This document shows, one piece after another, positions 1 through 4,377 of a DNA stretch of 10,117 nucleotides (position 1 is its first letter; every line of letters starts with the position of its first letter). The notes under the pieces were generated by a model. It ran no database searches, was not told where the DNA came from, and saw nothing but the letters and a program-made list of their open reading frames with translations. This DNA is from Bacillota bacterium (GTDB lineage Bacteria; Bacillota; Clostridia; Lachnospirales; Lachnospiraceae). Made by a program: the position numbers and the translations under genes. Where the stretch lies: the NCBI GenBank assembly GCA_023437885.1, contig JAEZFH010000036.1, positions 1 through 10,117 of the forward strand, in the 5' to 3' direction.

Positions 1-1114
1 TGGGGTCCTCCACACCCGCGCTTACCGCATTGCGAAGAATCTCCTTGGCAATGCTTTCCGTGACCGGCGCTATGGTTCCGATGCAGCCTCTCAGGCTCCC
101 GTGCTTTTTCAGGGAGACAAAGACCCCGGCCTGCTTCCCCGTCATTTCTTCCGGAAGTCCGGCAGGAAGCTTGGCCGGTCTGCCTGTAGCGATATAGGTC
201 TCCAGAGAATGCCTCGCCAGATGTACATAGGGATCTTCCGATTTCTGCAGCTCCCTGGCCAATTCCTTCTGCCTGCGGGTAAAAATTTTATCAAAATCCC
301 GATTCTCTGCCTCTCCGGTAATCCGGTACTCGCATATGCCATATCCGACTCCGAAGGGTCCCTCATAGGAGAGAAAATCCGGCTCCACGGACTTACCGCT
401 TAAGGCTCCTGCCATAATGATGAAGGAACGCAATCCGCACTCTGCCGCCGCTTCGCAAAAGTCCGGAGAAAATGCCAGAAACTTTAGGAAATCCCCCTCC
501 TTCATTGCTTGGACGACTTGCCGGTCAAAATCCACCCCCTCCTGGGCAAAGCCATAAGGCCCATCCTCCTTCAGTTTATGGGACAAGTCCCCGCTGGCTA
601 CAATTACAATCCTGCGTCCCAGCTTTGCGGCAGTCTTCTCGATACACTTCCCCAGGCGGTAATGCAGCGGCAGGGACAAGCCGGAGAGTCCCATCCGTAC
701 CAGCCGGTAGGCTTTATAATATTGGTTGATAAAATAAAGGGGAACCATCGTTCCATGATCCAGCTCCGGATTCTTCTCGCCCAGAGTTCCGGCCTCAATA
801 CCGCTTCGTTCCGCACAGGCTTCCAGAGCCTGTACAAATTCTTCGTCGTAATCGGCTTGAAGCGTTACTCTTCCTGCGCCGTAATTACGAAAATTCCCCT
901 TAGCTCCACTTCCCGGAGAGATGTGAAAATAATCGGAATACATAACAGAATGCGGGGATGTAATGATAATCGTGTCCGGCTTCAGCGCGGCAATCCGTTT
1001 TGCGGCCTCGTGATAGCAATCCACGGTCTTACTTATCTTCTTCTCCTCACCTCGTCCCACCTCGGGTATAATCAGCGGCGGGTGAGGTACAATGAATGCA
1101 CCGGCCAGTGCCAT
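1..1114 (-). CDS. AmmeMemoRadiSam system protein: MEMO/LigB-like dioxygenase-fold domain fused to AMMECR1 domain (3' end outside window)
   Basis: No stop codon occurs before the window edge, so the gene is truncated at its 3' end; 371 codons are visible. Residues ~1-265 resemble the class III extradiol dioxygenase/MEMO superfamily. Candidate metal or catalytic histidines are H11 (in VPHPP), H55 (in SPHS), H120 (in LDHGTMVPLYF) and H179 (in ASGDLSH). Residues ~290-371 begin an AMMECR1 domain with its signature LRGCIGT at 341-347 preceded by VFVSLKKHGS. This fusion belongs to the AmmeMemoRadiSam set (AMMECR1 + MEMO + radical SAM enzyme), a conserved trio whose reaction is unknown to me; the radical SAM partner would be expected downstream, to the left of the window. 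The ATG at 1112-1114 is supported by GGAGGT at 1121-1126 with 6-nt spacing, and by the first residues reading directly into the conserved strand. The family call is secure; biochemical activity is not inferable. Confidence 0.9.
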   Translation of the reverse strand, partial: MALAGAFIVPHPPLIIPEVGRGEEKKISKTVDCYHEAAKRIAALKPDTIIITSPHSVMYSDYFHISPGSGAKGNFRNYGAGRVTLQADYDEEFVQALEACAERSGIEAGTLGEKNPELDHGTMVPLYFINQYYKAYRLVRMGLSGLSLPLHYRLGKCIEKTAAKLGRRIVIVASGDLSHKLKEDGPYGFAQEGVDFDRQVVQAMKEGDFLKFLAFSPDFCEAAAECGLRSFIIMAGALSGKSVEPDFLSYEGPFGVGYGICEYRITGEAENRDFDKIFTRRQKELARELQKSEDPYVHLARHSLETYIATGRPAKLPAGLPEEMTGKQAGVFVSLKKHGSLRGCIGTIAPVTESIAKEILRNAVSAGVEDP

Positions 1115-1168
1115 AATACCACCTCCATAGCGTTTTTGAATCAACTTGTCTGCAATTCTTATATCTAG

Positions 1169-1197
1169 ATTATATCCCTTTTTTCACTATATATAAA
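1169..1197 (-). promoter_or_regulatory. Candidate sigma-A promoter for the MEMO/AMMECR1 gene
   Basis: On the minus strand a perfect -10 hexamer TATAAT (1169-1174) is preceded by a 17-nt spacer and a weak -35 TTTATA (1192-1197, four of six matches). Transcription would start near 1162, leaving a leader of roughly 48 nt before the ATG at 1114. The spacer is A-rich (AAAAAA). The 13-bp tandem array lies immediately upstream of this promoter. The region is very AT-rich, so chance matches are possible. Confidence 0.5.
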
Positions 1198-1210
1198 GAA
1201 CATTCCTGTT

Positions 1211-1327
1211 GCTGTATTTATTCTCCGTGTCTATTCTTAGTGTTAATTCTTCTTATTTATTTTTCTTATTTATTCTTTTTATTTATTCTTCGTATATTTT
1301 CTTCGTATATATTCTTCGTATTTAAAC
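1211..1327. repeat. Degenerate 13-bp tandem array, nine units
   Basis: Reading in exact 13-bp steps from 1211 gives nine units of approximate plus-strand consensus TTCKTATTTATTC. Units starting at 1250 and 1263 (TTCTTATTTATTT / TTCTTATTTATTC) and those at 1289 and 1302 (TTCGTATATTTTC / TTCGTATATATTC) are nearly identical in pairs. The units at 1211, 1224 and 1237 each match the TTCGTATTTATTC form at 10 of 13 positions. The period is not a multiple of three and there is no ORF, so this is non-coding. It sits just upstream of the candidate promoter of the MEMO/AMMECR1 gene. The array could be a binding-site cluster, an intrinsically bent or easily melted element, or a neutral slipped-strand minisatellite; sequence alone does not decide. 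The rest of the 373-bp gap (1115-1487) holds the promoter, a palindrome and a terminator candidate, and no gene that I can see. Confidence 0.75.
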
Positions 1328-1392
1328 CGTACTTACTCATCTAATTATATGAACTCCCCTTATAGTCTTAATGGGATATCAGCTGTCTGCTC

Positions 1393-1404
1393 CACCACGT
1401 GGTG
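1393..1404. promoter_or_regulatory. Perfect 12-bp palindrome CACCACGTGGTG
   Basis: CACCACGTGGTG is self-complementary over all 12 bases and is conspicuously GC-rich against the AT-rich surroundings. It lies between the terminator candidate of the HTH gene (1422-1466) and the tandem array upstream of the MEMO/AMMECR1 gene, about 195 bp upstream of that gene's promoter candidate. The form fits an operator for a dimeric regulator, but nothing shows which protein would bind it. It has no loop, so it is unlikely to be an RNA hairpin. Confidence 0.4.
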
Positions 1405-1421
1405 ACTTTTCTCCAAAACAA

Positions 1422-1466
1422 AAAGAATACGAAGCTTTAATACCACGTATCCTTAAAGTATTCTTT
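1422..1466 (-). terminator. Candidate terminator downstream of the HTH-FlhA-like gene
   Basis: Inverted arms AAAGAATA (1422-1429) and TATTCTTT (1459-1466) enclose a second pair CTTTAA (1435-1440)/TTAAAG (1453-1458), with a 12-nt loop and a 5-nt bulge. On the minus strand the structure begins 21 nt after the stop codon of the gene at 1488 and ends in a T-rich run (TTCTTTTTGTTTT). The stem is AT-rich and therefore weak, so the call is tentative. Confidence 0.45.
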
Positions 1467-1487
1467 ATCACATTCATTTATAAAGCA

Positions 1488-2300
1488 TCAGAGGGCCAGC
1501 CTTGACAATACAGCTTCTGTCAGCCGGTCCGCTTCCATGGTATTCTTTATCTCCTCCTCCAAAACCTCAAGGATTTTGATCAAATTGCGAATCGGCTTCC
1601 TTCTTACCACAATCCCGGACAAAACCTTCTGCAATATTGACAGTTCTATCTTTTCCGGAATTACACCGTTGACGGCGAACGGATATTTTTTTGCGGCGTT
1701 GCTGACCAGCAATTGTATCATCTGGCGGTTGACAATCTTATCAAAGCTTTCGATCACCGTCCGCTCCAAATCCTCGCATAGATTGTCAAAGGTAATCCCC
1801 TCCATGCTTTTTGGCGTATGTGACCAAAGCACCTCATCATAGGCCAGAATACGGTATTCACAATGTCCGATTTCCGGATTATCCCGGATACGGAGTACCG
1901 GAAGAAGGATGCCATATTTTTTAGCCAGCCTATCCCTTAATGCATGAATTCCCGGAAATTGCAGCTTTTGCTCTTCTGACAGCAATTCAAGAAAAGCGCT
2001 TCCGGCTTCCAGCACCAGAGGCTCCGCCAGAACATTGTCCAGCAGCTGTCTTTCTTTGGTGCTGTCATTATCCTCTGTCAGTCTGTCCTTATAGCCTTTT
2101 CTTCCGATCAGGCTGTCGGCGGAGCAATCCAGCAAATCACAGAGATAATATAACAGCTCCAGATCCGGGTATCCGGCTCCTCTCTCCCATTTTGAAACTG
2201 CCTGGGGTGTAACGCCCAGACGGGAGGCCAATTGCTCCTGTGTCATTTCCTTCTCTTTTCTGGCGGCTGCCAGACTGCTGCCAAAATTCATCCCTTCCAT
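1488..2300 (-). CDS. XRE-type HTH regulator fused to a soluble FlhA (FHIPEP) cytoplasmic-domain-like module
   Basis: Residues ~6-60 form a Cro/C1-type helix-turn-helix (recognition-helix region TPQAVSKWERG, 31-41), so the protein should bind DNA. Residues ~93-270 resemble the cytoplasmic domain of FlhA, the export gate of flagellar/type III secretion. Visible hallmarks in order are EPLVLEAG (93-100), LPVLRIRDN (133-141), EYRI (148-151), NRQMIQLL (191-198), KKYPFAVNGVIP (204-215), LQKVL (223-227) and PIRNLIKILEVL (236-247). These mirror FlhA motifs as I recall them (PLELE.GYGLIPLVD, RIRDN, EYxI, RQE.Q.LLD, LQKVLQNLL, VPIRDLRTILETL). The FlhA segment between EYRI and the following helix (subdomain 2) is cut to ~25 residues, and the protein stops where FlhA's last subdomain would begin. 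No membrane segments or flagellar genes are present. Start: ATG at 2300 with GGAAAGGA 8 nt upstream; ATG 2291 is less well placed. Ligand and targets are unknown. Confidence 0.85.
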   Translation of the reverse strand: MEGMNFGSSLAAARKEKEMTQEQLASRLGVTPQAVSKWERGAGYPDLELLYYLCDLLDCSADSLIGRKGYKDRLTEDNDSTKERQLLDNVLAEPLVLEAGSAFLELLSEEQKLQFPGIHALRDRLAKKYGILLPVLRIRDNPEIGHCEYRILAYDEVLWSHTPKSMEGITFDNLCEDLERTVIESFDKIVNRQMIQLLVSNAAKKYPFAVNGVIPEKIELSILQKVLSGIVVRRKPIRNLIKILEVLEEEIKNTMEADRLTEAVLSRLAL

Positions 2301-2332
2301 AGTCCATTTCCTTTCCTGGTAGTCTTCTGTTA

Positions 2333-2338
2333 ATTATA
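2333..2338 (-). promoter_or_regulatory. Candidate -10 element of the HTH-FlhA-like gene
   Basis: A perfect TATAAT is read on the minus strand 33 nt upstream of the start codon. It would give a leader of about 26 nt containing the AGGAAAGGA ribosome binding site. No good -35 hexamer lies 16-18 nt upstream, so the promoter may be weak or may need an activator. A copy of the ATGGCAG heptamer starts two bases upstream of this hexamer. Confidence 0.45.
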
Positions 2339-2339
2339 C

Positions 2340-2398
2340 ATGGCAGATCTCTGTACCTTCTTCTGATATGGCAGAAACCAAGTCCCTGCCCCTGCCAT
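2340..2398. promoter_or_regulatory. Three ATGGCAG heptamers over the HTH gene promoter: candidate operator
   Basis: ATGGCAG occurs at 2340-2346 and 2368-2374 in the same orientation, 28 bp apart. It occurs inverted as CTGCCAT at 2392-2398. The first copy falls between the -10 and the expected -35, and the others lie just upstream. XRE-type regulators commonly repress their own promoters through repeated or inverted half-sites, so this is a plausible autoregulatory operator. This is inference from position and repetition only. Confidence 0.4.
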
Positions 2399-2454
2399 GC
2401 TGCCCCTGCGGTGTATTGGAAAGCATCCTATCCTTTGCAGGGCGGGCCGCTTCC

Positions 2455-2470
2455 GATAACTTATGTTATC
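2455..2470. other. Small hairpin GATAAC-TTAT-GTTATC
   Basis: A perfect 6-bp inverted repeat with a 4-nt loop lies in the spmB to HTH-gene spacer. A further GTTATC copy follows at 2474-2479. On the minus strand it comes after the terminator-like hairpins of spmB. It has no T-run of its own; it could be an operator-like palindrome or part of the 3' untranslated structure. Confidence 0.3.
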
Positions 2471-2486
2471 ACAGTTATCCGCCGGA

Positions 2487-2520
2487 GTAAAACAACGCTT
2501 CGTTGACTAGCTCTTCAACG
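2487..2520 (-). terminator. Candidate terminator of spmAB with competing hairpins
   Basis: On the minus strand, two bases after the spmB stop, CGTTGA (2520-2515) can pair with TCAACG (2506-2501) across an 8-nt loop. Alternatively the second arm CAACG (2505-2501) can pair with CGTTG (2497-2493) across a 3-nt loop, directly followed by TTTT. The second form is a minimal intrinsic terminator (5-bp stem, short T-run). The two pairings share one arm and are mutually exclusive. Short stems make the call modest. Confidence 0.4.
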
Positions 2521-2522
2521 AA

Positions 2523-3050
2523 TTAAAATACCAGGTTCGTCATAATGACACTCGCGATAATCCCGGTTAAGGTGGTCAGCAGGCATCCCAGCAGGGTATA
2601 GCGGGTCTTCTTTACTCCGGCTGCCATAAAGTATACCGCCAGCGTGTAGAAGATGGTCTCTGTGCTGCTCATCATCACGGACACCAGCCTTCCCAGATAG
2701 GAATCCGGACCGTATTCCTTGAAGATATCCAGCACCAGACTGGTCGCCGCCGAGGAAGAAAACATCTTGATAATTGCCACCGGAACCAGCTGGGATGGGA
2801 AATGCAGAAAATCGGTCAGCGGCCGAAGGAAACCAGAAACAATATTCAGGGTCCCAGAAGCGCGTAGAATGCCTATAGCGACCATCAAACCGATCAGGGT
2901 AGGCAGAATATCCAGAACAACCTTAAAGCCGTCCTTTGCGCCCTGTATGAACTCATCAAAGATATTCGTCTTCATAAGAAGCCCGAAGCCTACGATATAA
3001 AAAATAATAAAAGGAATGATATAATCCGAGACATAGATAAAAAACCTCAT
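2523..3050 (-). CDS. spmB: Spore maturation protein SpmB
   Basis: A 175-residue, strongly hydrophobic membrane protein, matching SpmB in length (B. subtilis ~178 residues) and pattern. It has an N-terminal membrane helix (~8-25), and the Gate/nucleoside-recognition-type core follows from ~35: FDEFIQGAKDGFKVVLDILP, then a helix with LIGLMVAIGILRASG. The conserved MFSSSAATSLVLDIFKEYGPDSYLG follows in the middle; I read it as the family hallmark (quoted in two overlapping parts: MFSSSAATSLVLDIF and EYGPDSYLG). SpmB acts with SpmA in the forespore envelope and is needed in B. subtilis for full spore core dehydration and heat resistance. It is separated from spmA by 9 bp. The spmA stop TAG is embedded in the spmB Shine-Dalgarno (TAGGAGGG at 3055-3062), which implies translational coupling. 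The ATG at 3050 follows that site with 6-nt spacing. Confidence 0.95.
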   Translation of the reverse strand: MRFFIYVSDYIIPFIIFYIVGFGLLMKTNIFDEFIQGAKDGFKVVLDILPTLIGLMVAIGILRASGTLNIVSGFLRPLTDFLHFPSQLVPVAIIKMFSSSAATSLVLDIFKEYGPDSYLGRLVSVMMSSTETIFYTLAVYFMAAGVKKTRYTLLGCLLTTLTGIIASVIMTNLVF

Positions 3051-3059
3051 GGCGCCCTC

Positions 3060-3653
3060 CTATTGATATCCGTTACGGTTGCTTATCTTTCTGGCTACAA
3101 CGGTAAATATAACACCCACGCAGGTGGAGCAGATGGTAGCCACCAGCCCGGCTCCCAGTATCTCGGCGGGATTTACCGATCCATACTGGCTTCGGTAGGC
3201 AATTACATTTACCGGAATTAATTGCAGGGAGGATATATTGATGATCAAAAGGGTGCACATGTCACAGCTTGCCACCTCCGAATCCTTATTCAGCTTCTTC
3301 AGCTCCTTCATCGCCATCAATCCCATGGGGGTGGCTGCCCAGCCGAGCCCGAGAATATTGGCAATCATATTGGAGGCGATATATTCGTTTGCCACATGCT
3401 CTCTGGGGATGCTGGGGTACAAGAACCGGAGCAGCGGCCGCAGAGCCTTGGTAAAGGCTGCCACCAGCCCACATTTTTTAGCAATCTGCATGATGCCGGT
3501 CCACATCGCCATAATTCCGAGCATGGTGATACAGAGTGCTACCGCCTCCTTGGAGGAATTGATGGTCGCCTTGCTGACCTCTCCTATCTCCCCCCTCAAT
3601 ACCCCAACCGTTATGCCCAGTACGATCATAATTCCCCATAGGTAATTTAGCAT
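3060..3653 (-). CDS. spmA: Spore maturation protein SpmA
   Basis: An integral membrane protein of 197 residues from the ATG at 3653, close to B. subtilis SpmA in length and opening (MLNYLWGIM...). It has a helix at ~3-18, then the Gate/nucleoside-recognition domain: SSKEAVALCITMLGIMAMWT, LRPLLRFLYPSIPREH, and the conserved SNMIANILGLGWAATPMGLM around the middle. A C-terminal helix precedes a basic tail. It partners SpmB in spore core dehydration. I prefer ATG 3653 because GGAAGG (3663-3668) lies 9 nt upstream; a GTG at 3662 is in frame but sits against that same site. In B. subtilis spmAB sit behind dacB in a sigma-E operon. Here spmA is first in its transcript and faces abrB, so dacB is not linked. 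A sigma-E-like promoter candidate lies upstream. Confidence 0.94.
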   Translation of the reverse strand: MLNYLWGIMIVLGITVGVLRGEIGEVSKATINSSKEAVALCITMLGIMAMWTGIMQIAKKCGLVAAFTKALRPLLRFLYPSIPREHVANEYIASNMIANILGLGWAATPMGLMAMKELKKLNKDSEVASCDMCTLLIINISSLQLIPVNVIAYRSQYGSVNPAEILGAGLVATICSTCVGVIFTVVARKISNRNGYQ

Positions 3654-3726
3654 TTCCTTCACCCTTCCATTCTACTGTTATCGAAAACATTTTCGTTTAT
3701 TACGAATATTTGCGAAATTATATTCG

Positions 3727-3755
3727 ATTTTTTGTTGATTATTATAACTATATTC
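3727..3755 (-). promoter_or_regulatory. Candidate sigma-E-type promoter of spmAB
   Basis: On the minus strand GAATATA (3749-3755) fits the sigma-E -35 pattern KMATATW. It is followed by a 14-nt spacer and CAAAAAAT (3727-3734), matching six of eight positions of CATACAHT. The leader to ATG 3653 would be about 65 nt. This agrees with mother-cell sigma-E control of spmAB in B. subtilis. A second GAATATA lies at 3720-3726 without a good partner. The surrounding 3671-3992 region (AT-rich, 322 bp) contains no gene that I can see, only the divergent spmA/abrB control sequences. Confidence 0.4.
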
Positions 3756-3843
3756 CTATTAATGGTAGACATTCCTGCTCTTTTTCCTCATTTATGGTAC
3801 TTATTGTATCCCATTTACATTTATTGTTTAAATTGTGCTATGT

Positions 3844-3889
3844 TTTGACAATTATTTTAGTTGACTTTAAAAAAATCCTATGATATCTT
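3844..3889 (+). promoter_or_regulatory. Candidate abrB promoter with Spo0A-type box
   Basis: A perfect -35 TTGACA at 3845-3850 pairs with TAAAAA (3868-3873) at 17-nt spacing. Alternatively TTGACT at 3861-3866 pairs with TATCTT (3884-3889), also at 17 nt. The first -35 overlaps TTTGACAA (3844-3851), whose reverse complement TTGTCAAA fits the Spo0A box TTGTCRAA. In B. subtilis abrB is repressed by phosphorylated Spo0A, so a 0A box on the promoter is expected. Neither -10 is strong, so which start is used remains open; the leader would be about 100 nt or more. Confidence 0.4.
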
Positions 3890-3926
3890 ATTTAATGCTA
3901 TTACAAATAATGTAAGCTAGGATGGA

Positions 3927-3936
3927 TATGCGCATA
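3927..3936. other. 10-bp palindrome TATGCGCATA in the abrB leader
   Basis: A perfect self-complementary decamer lies 56 nt before the abrB start codon, in otherwise AT-rich sequence. It could be an operator half-site pair; AbrB autoregulates in B. subtilis, but its sites are AT-rich and loosely defined, so no binder can be named. Confidence 0.25.
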
Positions 3937-3992
3937 CATGAAAGTATAGCAATCTATTTTTTCCCCATACACTTGAAAAAAGGAGGCCTATT

Positions 3993-4250
3993 ATGAAAAG
4001 TACAGGTATCGTAAGAAGACTTGATGAGCTTGGAAGAATTACTCTTCCCATCGAGTTAAGAAGAACTTTGGATGTAAGCGAAAGAGATCCTTTGGAAATT
4101 TTCGTTGATGAAGGAAGAATTATCCTTCAGAAGTACGAGCCCACTGATATTTTTAACGGCAATAAGGACAATCTGCTCGAATATCAGGGAAAGAAAATCT
4201 CCAAGGATACCATCGTAGAACTTGCTAAGCTTGCAGGTATCATCGAATAG
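3993..4250 (+). CDS. abrB: AbrB family transition-state regulator
   Basis: 85 residues, slightly shorter than B. subtilis AbrB (~95). The N-terminal swapped-hairpin SpoVT-AbrB DNA-binding domain spans ~1-50 and is almost canonical: MKSTGIVRRLDELGRITLPI, ELRRTLDVSERDPLEIFVD, then GRIILQKYEP. The C-terminal part (~55-85, dimer/tetramer assembly in the family) is short and diverged. AbrB-type proteins repress stationary-phase, biofilm and sporulation genes during growth and are switched off via Spo0A in B. subtilis. The start is unambiguous: AGGAGG at 3981-3986, 6 nt before ATG, in a strong AAAAAAGGAGG context. It is the only plus-strand gene here, divergent from spmA and convergent with the TPR/MORN gene, just as B. 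subtilis abrB is convergent with rsmI (yabC). SpoVT is an alternative, but at ~180 residues it is twice as long. Confidence 0.95.
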   Translation: MKSTGIVRRLDELGRITLPIELRRTLDVSERDPLEIFVDEGRIILQKYEPTDIFNGNKDNLLEYQGKKISKDTIVELAKLAGIIE

Positions 4251-4268
4251 TTTACATATTGGAAGTTG

Positions 4269-4291
4269 AATACGTTCTTGCCGAACGTATT
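4269..4291. other. 9-bp hairpin in the abrB 3' region
   Basis: AATACGTTC (4269-4277) pairs perfectly with GAACGTATT (4283-4291) across the 5-nt loop TTGCC. It begins 18 nt after the abrB stop and is not followed by a T-run on the plus strand, so it is not a classical terminator. It may stabilise the abrB mRNA 3' end or be a protein-binding palindrome. It precedes the stronger hairpin at 4336-4363. Confidence 0.5.
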
Positions 4292-4335
4292 GCACTGAGA
4301 TTATTACCTAAGAAAAATCCTTGTAAGAGTCTAAG

Positions 4336-4363
4336 AGAGCCTATCACCAAAGTGATAGGCTCT
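4336..4363. terminator. Shared terminator hairpin between convergent abrB and TPR/MORN gene
   Basis: A perfect 12-bp stem, AGAGCCTATCAC (4336-4347) with GTGATAGGCTCT (4352-4363), has the 4-nt loop CAAA and is moderately GC-rich. On the plus strand it is followed by TACCAG and then TTTT (4370-4373). On the minus strand it begins 14 nt after the stop of the gene ending at 4378 and is followed by CTTAGACTCTTA. T-runs are imperfect on both sides, but position and stem quality fit a bidirectional terminator for two converging transcripts. Confidence 0.75.
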
Positions 4364-4377
4364 TACCAGTTTTCGGG

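Noticed and set aside
509..1168. Long plus-strand reading frame of 219 codons
   Set aside because: It is antisense to the MEMO/AMMECR1 gene, which has the family motifs and a strong ribosome binding site. The plus-frame product has no recognisable domain.
1211..1327. CRISPR or coding repeat
   Set aside because: The 13-bp units abut without spacers, the period breaks any reading frame, and the sequence is low-complexity AT-rich.
3238..3645. Plus-strand frames of 135-139 codons inside spmA
   Set aside because: They are antisense to a confidently identified gene and have no domain or ribosome binding site support.
3654..3662. GTG start at 3662 for SpmA
   Set aside because: It is in frame but almost touches the GGAAGG site. 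ATG 3653 has 9-nt spacing and gives the normal SpmA N-terminus.
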